This document shows, piece after piece, positions 56,247-64,000 of a stretch of 64,000 bases of DNA. Each line of letters starts with the position of its first letter. Positions within the stretch are counted from its first letter, which is position 1. Location: assembly GCF_048323695.1 (NCBI RefSeq), contig NZ_JBLWFT010000005.1:124001-188000 (forward strand), given 5' to 3'. This DNA is from Aquisalimonas sp007126095 (GTDB taxonomy: Bacteria; Pseudomonadota; Gammaproteobacteria; Nitrococcales; Aquisalimonadaceae). A program made the translations under genes and the position numbers. Under the pieces are notes generated by a model. The model did not search any database. It saw nothing but the letters and a program-made list of their open reading frames with translations, and had not been told where the DNA came from.

Positions 56247-56501
56247 ATGGCCGAGATCGACGAACAGACCCGCACCGAACTGGAAGCCGCCGCGTTCCGT
56301 ACGCTGGTGGGACACCTGCGCGAACGCACAGACGTCCAGAACATCGATCTCATGGATCTGGCCGGCTTCTGCCGCAACTGCCTCTCCAAGTGGTACAAGG
56401 CCGCCGCCGAGGAGCGTGGCATCACCATGGACTACGACGAGGCCAAGGAGATCGTCTACGGCATGCCCTACAGCGAGTGGAAGGAGAAGTACCAGAAGTA
56501 A
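56247..56501 (+). CDS. DUF1244 family protein
   Basis: Small conserved protein (84 aa). The core reads LAGFCRNCLSKWYKAAAEERG then MDYDEAKEIVYGMPYSEWK, the diagnostic pattern of DUF1244. The two cysteines (FCRNC) may bind metal or nucleic acid. Ribosome site CGGGAGG upstream of the ATG. Function not known. Confidence 0.88.
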   Translation: MAEIDEQTRTELEAAAFRTLVGHLRERTDVQNIDLMDLAGFCRNCLSKWYKAAAEERGITMDYDEAKEIVYGMPYSEWKEKYQK

Positions 56502-56515
56502 CCGCACCAGCGGGG

Positions 56516-56543
56516 CGCACCCCGCGTCAGGCGGTGGGGTGCG
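56516..56543 (+). other. Hairpin after the DUF1244 gene
   Basis: CGCACCCC (56516-56523) and GGGGTGCG (56536-56543) form a perfect 8-bp stem with a 12-nt loop. It has no T-run, so an intrinsic terminator is not assured. Confidence 0.35.
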
Positions 56544-56599
56544 GCCGAACCTGCAATGATATAAAATAACGCACTCGCACAGCAGCCCGCTCGAGCCCC

Positions 56600-59170
56600 A
56601 TGCCACGCCTTGTTCTCGCCGCCACCGCTGGCCTCTTTCTGCTATCCGGATTCGCCGCCCTGGTCTATCAGGTGCTGTGGGTGCGCGAGCTGGGGCTGCT
56701 GTTCGGCAATACCGCCCAGGCGGCGGCACTGGCCATCGCCATCTTCTTCGCCGGCCTGGCGGCGGGCGGCTGGTTCTGGGGTCGTCTGGCACCACAGGTG
56801 CGCTCACCGCTGAAGGTCTTCGGCCTGCTGGAGCTGGGTGTGGCCGCCACCGCCGTGGGCCACTTCGTGCTCATCGACCTCTACCACATCATCTACCCGG
56901 CCCTGAACGCGGCCGCGGGCGATGCCGCCTGGGCCACCACCGCGCTGCGCGCCAGTCTCGGCGCCATCGTCCTGTTTCCGCCTGCGTTTCTCATGGGCGG
57001 CACGCTGCCCATGATGGGGCAGCACCTGGTTCGCATCACCGGTCGGCTCGCCACCACCGGCACGGCGGTGTACGCCCTGAACACCTTCGGCTCGGCCCTG
57101 GGCGCCCTGGCAGCGGGCTTTGTCCTGCCGCCACTGCTCGGCTTCAGTGGTGCCTACCTGCTCGCCATCGGCATCGACCTGTTCGTGGGCCTCGCGGCCA
57201 TCGGTCTGGCCATGGGGCTGGTTCTGGCGCCAACCGATGCACGCCCGCAGGATGCGGCCGCGGACCAACCCCGCAACACCCGGAGCACTGCCTCTGCGGC
57301 TACCTCCGCAGGCCTGCCCGCGCGCCTGGTGGCGCTGGTGCCGTTCGTCTCCGGCGCCGCAACCCTGGGTGTGGAGGTGCTGTGGACGCGGCTGTTCGCC
57401 CAGGTCCTGCAGAATTCCGTGTACACCTATGCGGTGGTGCTGGTGGCCTTTCTGCTCGCACTCTCTCTGGGCTCCCTGACCGCCAACGCCCTGGCCCGCC
57501 TGCGCGCGCCGGCACCGCGCCAGGTTCTGTTGCTGGTTCTGGCCGCGTCGGGAGCGGTCATCGCCGCGTCGCCGTGGGCGTTCCACGCCGTCACCGGCGG
57601 CCTTGCCTATGTGGGCGCAGGCGCCTCATGGCTTGAGTACCTGGGTGCGGTCTCGGTGGTGGCCCTGCTGGTGATGGTGCTGCCGGGCATTCTGCTGGGC
57701 ATCACCCTGCCCTACCTGTTGCGGCTGATGGAGGCGGCCCGCCCGGAGCCCGGCGAGATCCTCGGCCGCCTGGTAGCGGCCAACACCGCTGGCGCCATTA
57801 TCGGCTCGCTGGCCGCCGGTTTTCTGCTGCTGCCGTGGCTGGGGGTCAGCGGCAGCCTGCTGGTGCTGGCGACGCTCTACCCGGCGCTGATGCTCCCGCT
57901 GATCCTGCGCGAACCCATCCCGTGGCCTCACCGGGTGATCTACGCAACGCCCGTTGTCGCGGCCGTGGCCGGGCTGATCGCCTTCCGCGCGGCCGGGCCC
58001 GCGGCCACGACCCTGAGCGCTGACGAGCGGCTGCTGGAGGTGATCGAGGGCACCCACGCCACCGCCGCCGTCATCGAGCGCGGCGAGCACCGCCTGATCC
58101 GCGTGAACAACTTCTACACCCTGGGCGGAACGGGTGCGCTGGAATCGGAGCGCAACCAGACCCTGATCCCCATGATGACCCACCCGGAGCCCCGCTCCGT
58201 GTTCTATCTGGGCATGGGCACGGGCATTACCGCGGGCACGTCACTGCTGTTCCCGGTGGAGCGCGTGGACGTGTGTGAGCTGCTGCCGGAGGTGGTGGAG
58301 CTGGCGGAGCGCCACTTCGCGCCCTGGAATCAGGGGCTGTTCGACGACGAACGGGCCACGGTGCGCGCCGAGGACGGCCACCACTGCCTGCGTCACGCCG
58401 ACACCGAATACGACCTCATCATCAGCGACCTGTTCACCCCCTGGAAGGCGGGCACGGGCAATCTCTACACCCGCGAGCACTACGAGACCGGGCGCGCGCG
58501 CCTCGCCGAGGACGGCCTGTTCGTGCAGTGGCTGCCCCTGTATCAGCTCACGGAAAAGGAGCTGGGGACCATCGCCCGCACCATGGACGCGGTGTTCCCG
58601 CAGGTGGTGATGTGGCGGGGCGACCTGTTCGCCGACGGCTCGATCATCGCCCTGGTGGGGACAGAGTCGGGGGTCACCGTGGATCCCGACGCCCTGGTGG
58701 CACACGGCCGCAGCCTGGCCGACAACCCGGCACTGCCGGAGGACCTGCTGCAGGCCGTGAATCTGCGCTTTTACGCAGGCAATGTCTCCCTGAGCGGGCT
58801 GTTCGATGAGGCACCCCTGAACACCCACGACCGGCCGGTGGTGGAATACCAGGCGCCACGCAGCCAGCGGCTGGTGCAGGCCGGCGAGGAGACGTGGATG
58901 ACCGGCTCGCGCCTGGGCTTTCTCTACCAGAACCTGGCCGAGCAGGTGCCACCCGCCGAGGACCCGTACCTGGCCCCGCTGAAGGACGACGCCCACGGCT
59001 ACGTGGACGCGGGGCGTCACTACTACTTTTACAACGTCCTGCGCATGAACGAGCGCCACGACCTGGCCAGCGCGCAACTGCGGCAATTCCTTGCCCTGAC
59101 GCCCTTCGACCAGCCGCCGGGCGATCCGGAGGCGCCCACGACGCGCTCAAGCTGGGAGGAAGGCCGCTGA
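56600..59170 (+). CDS. Membrane protein fused to a spermidine-synthase-like domain
   Basis: 856 aa. The N-terminal half (about residues 1-470) has roughly a dozen hydrophobic spans in transporter-like layout, beginning LVLAATAGLFLLSGFAALVYQVLWVRELGLLFG. The C-terminal part has the Rossmann spermidine-synthase-like fold: VFYLGMGTGITAGTSLL (SAM-type glycine loop), VDVCELLPEVVELAERHF and EYDLIISDLFTPWKAGTGNLYTREHY. These fusion proteins are widespread and of unknown substrate. No speD or speA is nearby, so polyamine synthesis is doubtful. Confidence 0.88.
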   Translation: MPRLVLAATAGLFLLSGFAALVYQVLWVRELGLLFGNTAQAAALAIAIFFAGLAAGGWFWGRLAPQVRSPLKVFGLLELGVAATAVGHFVLIDLYHIIYPALNAAAGDAAWATTALRASLGAIVLFPPAFLMGGTLPMMGQHLVRITGRLATTGTAVYALNTFGSALGALAAGFVLPPLLGFSGAYLLAIGIDLFVGLAAIGLAMGLVLAPTDARPQDAAADQPRNTRSTASAATSAGLPARLVALVPFVSGAATLGVEVLWTRLFAQVLQNSVYTYAVVLVAFLLALSLGSLTANALARLRAPAPRQVLLLVLAASGAVIAASPWAFHAVTGGLAYVGAGASWLEYLGAVSVVALLVMVLPGILLGITLPYLLRLMEAARPEPGEILGRLVAANTAGAIIGSLAAGFLLLPWLGVSGSLLVLATLYPALMLPLILREPIPWPHRVIYATPVVAAVAGLIAFRAAGPAATTLSADERLLEVIEGTHATAAVIERGEHRLIRVNNFYTLGGTGALESERNQTLIPMMTHPEPRSVFYLGMGTGITAGTSLLFPVERVDVCELLPEVVELAERHFAPWNQGLFDDERATVRAEDGHHCLRHADTEYDLIISDLFTPWKAGTGNLYTREHYETGRARLAEDGLFVQWLPLYQLTEKELGTIARTMDAVFPQVVMWRGDLFADGSIIALVGTESGVTVDPDALVAHGRSLADNPALPEDLLQAVNLRFYAGNVSLSGLFDEAPLNTHDRPVVEYQAPRSQRLVQAGEETWMTGSRLGFLYQNLAEQVPPAEDPYLAPLKDDAHGYVDAGRHYYFYNVLRMNERHDLASAQLRQFLALTPFDQPPGDPEAPTTRSSWEEGR

Positions 59171-59183
59171 CGTCCGGGCCGGT

Positions 59184-59975
59184 TCAGCCGGTACGACGCA
59201 CCAGCAGCCGCAGCAGCGCCAGCGCCACGACGATGGCGACAAAGGCGGGGCCGAACGGCAGGTCCGCCAGCAGGGCGATGGCAAAGGCCGCCACATAGGC
59301 CAGCACCCCCACCACGGCGGAGAGCACCACCGCCGCCCGCCAGCCGGGCGCCAGGGCGAAGGCGACCCACGGCGGGATGAAGATCAGGGCGAAGGCCGCC
59401 ATGACGCCCATGGCCATGGAGGCCAGCGCCACCCCGACGGCGACCATGATGCTGAACCCCAGGCCGAGCAACGCAACACTGCGGCCGTTGGCGCGATCGT
59501 GCCCCGGGAACAGGCGCGCCCGCAGCAACCGCGGCGAGAGCCACGGCATCAGCGCCGCAAACACCAGGGCGAAAGCGATACCGGTGAGCAGGTGTTCGGT
59601 GCTGGTGAAGTAGAGCTGACCGTCCACCAGAGTCTGCGCCAGGGTACGGGCGTGGTGGCTGAACTGCGCCCCCAGGATCATCGCCGCCCAGCCGGCCAGA
59701 ATCATCACCGCGTAGAGATCGTTGCCGGTGCGCCGCACCAGCCCGCGGGCGACCACACCGCCACCGGCGACCCCCAGGGCGGCCATCAGCGGCGGCATCC
59801 CCAGCAGGCTGCCGATCACGCCCCCGGCACCACCCAGATGGGCAAAGCCCAGCGCCGCCAGCCACTCCTCGCGCATGCGCAGGTAAAGCCCGAGCACGGG
59901 CAGCACGGCCGCAAACACCAGACCGGTGAAGAACGGCAGACGGAATAGCGGGTCGATCAGCAGATCCCACTCCAT
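59184..59975 (-). CDS. znuB: Zinc ABC transporter permease ZnuB
   Basis: Inner-membrane permease of the metal ABC-3 family (263 aa), with about eight hydrophobic spans. Family segments are LALGFAHLGGAGGVIGSLLG, LVDGQLYFTSTEHLLTGIAFAL and MGVMAAFALIFIPPWVAFALA. The ATG at 59975 overlaps the znuC stop by 1 nt (TGATG). A GTG one codon earlier is equally possible. It ends 13 nt from the convergent fusion gene. Last gene of the operon. Confidence 0.9.
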   Translation of the reverse strand: MEWDLLIDPLFRLPFFTGLVFAAVLPVLGLYLRMREEWLAALGFAHLGGAGGVIGSLLGMPPLMAALGVAGGGVVARGLVRRTGNDLYAVMILAGWAAMILGAQFSHHARTLAQTLVDGQLYFTSTEHLLTGIAFALVFAALMPWLSPRLLRARLFPGHDRANGRSVALLGLGFSIMVAVGVALASMAMGVMAAFALIFIPPWVAFALAPGWRAAVVLSAVVGVLAYVAAFAIALLADLPFGPAFVAIVVALALLRLLVRRTG

Positions 59976-60538
59976 CACGCCATCTCCACCAGCCGGTCGG
60001 CCACCTGCCGCAGGAAGTCCTGTTCGTGGGAGATCACCAGGGCGCCCCGCTCCGGCCCCAGCGCGCGCAGCGTCTCCGCCAGCAGCGCCTCGCCGTCGGG
60101 GTCGAGATTGTTGGTGGGCTCGTCGAGCAGCAGCAGATCGGCGGGATGACCGACCGCCGCCCAGACCATGAGCAGCTGCCGCTGCCCGCCGCTGAGACGG
60201 TCCACGCGGACATCCAGCAGCGCGCGCAGCCGCTCCGGCAGCGTGGCCGCGTCCACGTCCATCAGGCGCAGCACCTCGCGCACGCGCAGGGGCGTCTCGC
60301 CGGTGTCGAAGCCGGTCTGGGACTGGTAGGCCAGGCGCAGGCCGTCGCTGCGCGTGATGCGGCCGGAGAAGACCGTGGCCTCGCCGGTGAGCACGCGCAT
60401 GATGGTGGACTTGCCGCAGCCGTTCGGGCCTGACAGCCCGACCACCTCGCCGGCGTCCACGAAAAAATCGAGGGGCCCGATCACGGGCCCCTCATAACCG
60501 GCCCGTAGGCCTTCAGCAGTGAGCAGACGTATCGTCAT
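59975..60538 (-). CDS. znuC: Zinc ABC transporter ATP-binding protein ZnuC (short form)
   Basis: ATPase of the zinc importer (187 aa), compact against about 220-250 aa for the family. All motifs are present: Walker A GPNGCGKS (37-44), Q-loop LAYQSQTGFD, signature LSGGQRQLLMVWA, Walker B LLLLDEPTNNLD and H-loop VISHEQDF. The ATG shares one base with the znuA stop (TAATG). The C-terminal regulatory extension of E. coli ZnuC, with its His-rich end, is missing. Confidence 0.9.
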   Translation of the reverse strand: MTIRLLTAEGLRAGYEGPVIGPLDFFVDAGEVVGLSGPNGCGKSTIMRVLTGEATVFSGRITRSDGLRLAYQSQTGFDTGETPLRVREVLRLMDVDAATLPERLRALLDVRVDRLSGGQRQLLMVWAAVGHPADLLLLDEPTNNLDPDGEALLAETLRALGPERGALVISHEQDFLRQVADRLVEMA

Positions 60539-61437
60539 TACTCAATGGGGGACGCAATCACCTCGACCCAGTCGCCGATCAGCTCGAAGTAGTCGTCGGC
60601 GGTGCCGTCGACCTGAACGCCCGGCATCAGCTCGTAGGCTTCCCAGCCAAGCTGCTCCGCCACGAAGTTCACGTGGTCCTCGCGCTGATACGGATAACGG
60701 ATGATGACCCCGTCCTTGCCCTCCAGTTCACTGACCAGTGCGCGCAGGTGCGAGCCCGTGGGCGGGTTTCCGGGGACCGGCTCAAGAAAGCCCAGGTCCG
60801 GTACGTCCAGGCGGTCCAGCAGGTAGGTGGCGTCATCGTGGTAGAGCACCACACCCGGTGCGCCGTCGACACGCTCCCGCCACTCGTCCACGTACTCGTC
60901 CGCACGCTCGGCGAATTCTTCCGCGTTGGCATGGTACGTGTCCGCGTTGGCGGAATCCATCTCCGCCATGCGCGCCGCCAGGGTCTTGGCGATCTCGCCC
61001 ATGCGGATCGGGTCCAGGTAGACATGGGGGTTGCCGGCCGGATGGACGTCGCCCCGGGAGCGGTCGGCCTCGCCACCCGTGCCGAGCAGATCCACCTGGG
61101 CCCCGGCCTCGAAGTAGCCGCTGGTGCCGGCCCGGACGCCGGGGTTATTGGCGCCACGGATGGCGGCGGGCAACCACCCCTCCTCCAGCTCCGCCCCCAC
61201 GGAGACCACCAGGTCGGCCCCGCGGATGGCGGACATCATGGAGGGCCGGGCCTCCAGGTAGTGGGCGTCGCGGTCCGGCGGCGCCATGGTGCTCACCTCC
61301 ACGTGGTCACCGCCCACGTGCTTGGCGAGCATGCCCATGTTGGAGGTGGTGGCGGCGATATTCAGCGCCTGGGCCGCCGCCGGGGCGGCAGCCAGTGCGG
61401 CACCGAGAGCGCTTGCGATGAGTGCGCGTTTCAGCAT
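60538..61437 (-). CDS. znuA: Zinc ABC transporter substrate-binding protein ZnuA
   Basis: Periplasmic metal-binding protein of cluster A-I (299 aa). The signal peptide ends near AAAQA (residue 24). Candidate zinc ligands are H59 (RDAHYLEARPS), H138 (GNPHVYLDP) and H200 (YHDDATYL). The long His-rich loop of many ZnuA proteins is absent. The start is the ATG at 61437. It follows the outer-membrane gene by 16 nt. Confidence 0.9.
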   Translation of the reverse strand: MLKRALIASALGAALAAAPAAAQALNIAATTSNMGMLAKHVGGDHVEVSTMAPPDRDAHYLEARPSMMSAIRGADLVVSVGAELEEGWLPAAIRGANNPGVRAGTSGYFEAGAQVDLLGTGGEADRSRGDVHPAGNPHVYLDPIRMGEIAKTLAARMAEMDSANADTYHANAEEFAERADEYVDEWRERVDGAPGVVLYHDDATYLLDRLDVPDLGFLEPVPGNPPTGSHLRALVSELEGKDGVIIRYPYQREDHVNFVAEQLGWEAYELMPGVQVDGTADDYFELIGDWVEVIASPIE

Positions 61438-61453
61438 CTTTCTGCTCCCTCGC

Positions 61454-62905
61454 TCAGAATGGATGGGCGCCGTGCGCGCCGATACTGATGTTGTACTGGA
61501 GCATGAAGCTCCACTCGTCGTGGCGGTCACCGCCCGGGTCCTCGGCGGCGTAATCCGCGTAATTCACCTGCGCTCGCAGGAACGAGAAGTGGGACGGGTA
61601 GAACGTGGTATTCAGGGAATAGCGGTAGCTGGTGCCGAAGTCGTCGCTCGGATTGCTGTCGCCATCGAACGCACGATTCTCGGCGATACCCAGTGCTTCC
61701 GCCCGAACGCCTGTCCGCCAACGCGGTGCAATGCCGTAGACCGCCTGAAGGTAAGCGCCGTCCTGGCGGTAGCGAACATCTGCGCTCTCCGCCGACTCCC
61801 ACGTCCAGTCGTCTGGACCGCCACCTTGGTCATCCGCAAACTTGAAGACCTCGAAATCCAGATCCTGTTCCCGGTAGAAGTACTCACCCTGAATCGTCAG
61901 GTCGCCGTGCCCGAGGTAGCCGGCGGCGTCGTACTTGTAGACCGCGTCCAACCCGGCGAACCAGGCGTCGCCATCCCAGGTCTGCACGCGCGGCGTGCCG
62001 TGCTCCTCTGAACGCTGGAAGGCGCGCGCGTAGCCGCCCGAAATACCGAACTGCGCCGCGTGGTCATAGCCAAGGTCCGGGCCCCATTTCAGGAAACCAG
62101 TGAAGAGCCGGGGACCAGACGCATCCTCGAAGGGCAGGTCCTGCCGTTCACGGACGCGGTTGAGTTCGTCATTGCCGTCTACGAAGTACTCGTCAAACTC
62201 CGCCCGATCGTGCCCAACGTAATTGGCAACACCACTGGTGTCCCCCTGCAACACCTCAACCCCACCCTTCAGGTAGGTCCGCGTCGGCAGCAGCCAGTTC
62301 AGCTGTACACCCGTCTCCTGAATGCCGTGGTGGCCGAACAGGTGTTCGCTCACCAGCGGGCGGTCGACGAAGTCCCACTCGTGGGGATGCTGGTTGTTGA
62401 TGTAGCCGATATCCGACAGGAAGCGGCCGCCCTTGATCTGCAGGCCCCAGGGCAGGCTGCTTGTGGTGAAGTAGGCCTCTTCCAGATCCACCGTGTCCGT
62501 GCCCTCGACCACCAGCATGGCGAAGGCGTCGAAGTAGGGATCCACGGACGCCTCGAAGGCGAACTCGGTCTCGCGGAGCTGGAAGCCATCCCCGCCGCCA
62601 CCGTGGTCATGGCCATGGCCATGACTGTGACCCCCTTCGAAACCGCCCGGGTCGTCGACCTCACCACTGAAGGTGTTCGTGTATACGCCATCGAGAATGA
62701 CGGAGATGGAAGGGTTGAAGGCGGTGCCGGCGCCGATGCGCTCGCTGGAGCCCGGCCCGATGCCGGCGCCCATGCCCCCCTGGGCGTCCATGGCGTCCTG
62801 CTGGGTGGCGCCTTCGCCGGGCTGATCCTGTTGCGCGATCGCGACGCCCGAGCCGAGCAGCAGCGCTGCGGCGGCAACGCCCTGGGTTAGATATGCTCGC
62901 TTCAT
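61454..62905 (-). CDS. Putative zinc-associated outer membrane beta-barrel protein with His-rich segment
   Basis: 483 aa with a signal peptide ending near A24 (GVAIA|QQ). Alternating aromatic/polar strands run to a terminal Phe (GAHGAHPF*), typical of an outer-membrane barrel. A His cluster lies at H93, H95, H97, H99 and H101 (GGHSHGHGHDHGG), a plausible metal-capture loop. There is no plug domain or TonB box, so it is porin-like rather than TonB-dependent. It leads the znuACB operon. The ATG at 62905 has GAGGG upstream, and an ATG 12 nt earlier is less well placed. Zinc passage is inferred from context. Confidence 0.8.
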   Translation of the reverse strand: MKRAYLTQGVAAAALLLGSGVAIAQQDQPGEGATQQDAMDAQGGMGAGIGPGSSERIGAGTAFNPSISVILDGVYTNTFSGEVDDPGGFEGGHSHGHGHDHGGGGDGFQLRETEFAFEASVDPYFDAFAMLVVEGTDTVDLEEAYFTTSSLPWGLQIKGGRFLSDIGYINNQHPHEWDFVDRPLVSEHLFGHHGIQETGVQLNWLLPTRTYLKGGVEVLQGDTSGVANYVGHDRAEFDEYFVDGNDELNRVRERQDLPFEDASGPRLFTGFLKWGPDLGYDHAAQFGISGGYARAFQRSEEHGTPRVQTWDGDAWFAGLDAVYKYDAAGYLGHGDLTIQGEYFYREQDLDFEVFKFADDQGGGPDDWTWESAESADVRYRQDGAYLQAVYGIAPRWRTGVRAEALGIAENRAFDGDSNPSDDFGTSYRYSLNTTFYPSHFSFLRAQVNYADYAAEDPGGDRHDEWSFMLQYNISIGAHGAHPF

Positions 62906-62976
62906 GATTGCCCTCATGCTCGCGTTGTTCGGTGGAGAAGGGATGCAGTTCCGGGCCACGGGATTGGCCGGAAAAT

Positions 62977-63021
62977 GGAATTATATAACATTCCTTCATT
63001 GATGCAACATTATTACGTTGC
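62977..63021 (-). promoter_or_regulatory. Promoter and two Zur-like sites of the outer-membrane/znuACB operon
   Basis: Minus strand TTGCAT (63002-63007), 16-nt spacer, TATAAT (62980-62985). The palindrome GCAAC-N8-GTTGC (63004-63021) covers the -35. GGAATGTTATA, matching the E. coli Zur half-site, covers the -10 (62984-62994) within GGAAT-N8-ATTCC (62977-62994). Zinc-bound Zur would block the polymerase. Confidence 0.65.
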
Positions 63022-63065
63022 GTTTGTGCAACATTGGGGGCAGGTTTCTCGGGTGTTGGGCTGGG

Positions 63066-63149
63066 GGTTGGTGGATCTGAAGATCCACCCTACGGCGCCC
63101 CCTTCGCGGCGAGCCGTAGGGCGGACCTTCAGGTCCGCGGATGCCAACC
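63066..63149. repeat. REP doublet (REPIN-like), GGACCTGAAGGTCC family
   Basis: Inverted units GGTGGATCTGAAGATCCACC (63070-63089) and GCGGACCTTCAGGTCCGC (63121-63138), with outer flanks GTTGG and CCAAC and inner TACGGC/GCCGTA. It abuts the stop codon of the phosphotransferase gene. The first unit has a paired C-to-T and G-to-A change that keeps the stem. Confidence 0.85.
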
Positions 63150-64000
63150 CTAGCCCTTCAGCCGTTGCGCCTCTTTCCATCCGGCATCGGCCAGGATGGT
63201 GGCGCCTTCGCCCACGCTGAGGGCGTCGGCGTTGGCGGCGTTGCCGTCCAGGGCGCGTTTGTACACGCCCTGGAGGATGGCCGCCAACCGGAACAGGGCG
63301 AAGGCGGTGTAGAAGGGCCAGTCCTGGATGCCGTTGTCGCGGCCCGCCTTCCGGCAGTACATGTCCACGAATTCCTGCTCCGTGGGCAGACCCAGCTCGC
63401 CCAGGTCCAGATCCGCCAGACCACGAATGCCGGGCAGGCCCGACGGCAGGTGGTAGGGAATGCAGCAGTAGGCTAGATCCGACAGCGGGTGACCCAGGGT
63501 GCACAGTTCCCAGTCCAGCACCGCCACCACTTCCGGACGCTCCGGGTGGAGCATGAGGTTGCCCAGGCGGAAGTCGCCGTGGGCGATGGTGGTCTCGTCG
63601 CTGCCCGCCGGAATGTTCTCCGGCAGCCAGGCCATGAGCTTGTCCATGGACGGATTGTCACCGGTCTTCGACGCTTCGTATTGCTTGCTCCAGCGGCCGA
63701 TCTGGCGGCCCAGGAAGTTGCCGGGCTTGCCGAAGTCGGCCAGGCCCACAGCCGCGTAGTCCACGTTGTGCAACCGGGCCATGGCGTCGGCCTTGGCCTC
63801 GAAGATGGGCCGCCGCTCGGCCTTCGGCACCTCCTCGAGGGCCGGATGGCTGTAGACCCGCCCTTCGATGAAGCGCATGACGTAGAAGGGCGTACCGATG
63901 ATGGCGTCGTCCTCGCACAGCAGCAGCATCTCCGGCACGGGCACGTCGGTGTCGCGCAGGGCGCGCATCACCTGGTACTCGCGCTCCACCTGGTGGGCGG
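63150..64000 (-). CDS. Phosphotransferase family protein (APH/ACAD10-like), 5' end outside window
   Basis: Kinase-like phosphotransferase of the aminoglycoside-phosphotransferase superfamily. The catalytic loop is HGDFRLGNLMLHPERPEVVAVLDWELCTLGHPLSDLAY, preceded by PFYVMRFIEGRVY. Relatives are often linked to acyl-CoA dehydrogenases and probably phosphorylate hydroxyacyl substrates rather than antibiotics. The frame continues past the right edge (a Met at 63989 is internal: the upstream codons HQVE are typical), so the N-terminus is missing. Confidence 0.88.
   Translation of the reverse strand, partial: AHQVEREYQVMRALRDTDVPVPEMLLLCEDDAIIGTPFYVMRFIEGRVYSHPALEEVPKAERRPIFEAKADAMARLHNVDYAAVGLADFGKPGNFLGRQIGRWSKQYEASKTGDNPSMDKLMAWLPENIPAGSDETTIAHGDFRLGNLMLHPERPEVVAVLDWELCTLGHPLSDLAYCCIPYHLPSGLPGIRGLADLDLGELGLPTEQEFVDMYCRKAGRDNGIQDWPFYTAFALFRLAAILQGVYKRALDGNAANADALSVGEGATILADAGWKEAQRLKG

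Noticed and set aside
63150..64000. Aminoglycoside resistance kinase
   Set aside because: The motifs match the wider APH fold, but the HGDFRLGN/LGHPLSDLAY pattern is that of the acyl-CoA-linked family found broadly in non-resistant bacteria.

Overview
The window is chromosomal DNA from a GC-rich gammaproteobacterium. The block rlmE-ftsH-folP-glmM-(tpiA)-secG-tRNA-Leu(GAG), with yhbY and greA beside it, has the gene order of that class. Many proteins are rich in Asp and Glu (SecG tail, FtsH, the glutamine-type binding protein), which suggests a halophile. A member of the Ectothiorhodospiraceae or a relative is my best guess, but this is inference because no rRNA is present. There is no prophage, IS element, plasmid gene or CRISPR array. 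Foreign-looking structure is limited to palindromic REP/REPIN elements.

Layout. 1-6136: 5' part of the nuo (complex I) operon, nuoA to the N-terminal half of nuoG on the minus strand, with a consensus sigma70 promoter, preceded by tRNA-Leu. 6244-12598: housekeeping run secG, tpiA, glmM, folP, ftsH, rlmE and a small membrane ORF. 12690-20622: yhbY, greA, carB, carA, relA. 20751-29474: SOS mutagenesis module (lexA-imuA-imuB and dnaE2, each with a LexA box), split by a polar amino acid ABC transporter and a 256-bp nested palindrome. 29536-33268: cysS, gltX, lpxH.

33278-44065: a ten-gene minus-strand operon, purU-mgdABCD-gmaS-mgsABC-regulator, read as the N-methylglutamate pathway for monomethylamine. 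GmaS ligates methylamine to glutamate, MgsABC makes N-methylglutamate, and MgdABCD oxidises it to glutamate plus methylene-tetrahydrofolate. PurU releases formate from the one-carbon pool. The genes resemble sarcosine oxidase (soxBDAG), glxBCD and glnT and could be annotated that way. Two metal centres expected from the parent families have lost their ligands here.

44141-52716: aldehyde dehydrogenase plus GMC alcohol dehydrogenase, then an acyl-CoA type set (enoyl-CoA hydratase, ThDP enzyme, CaiB-type CoA-transferase) downstream of etfBA. 53096-62905: zinc homeostasis, with Zur on one side and an outer-membrane protein-znuA-znuC-znuB operon on the other. Zur-like sites overlap both promoters. 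Between them lie tolC, a PA2778-like lipoprotein peptidase, a DUF1244 protein and a membrane/spermidine-synthase fusion. The window ends in a partial phosphotransferase gene.
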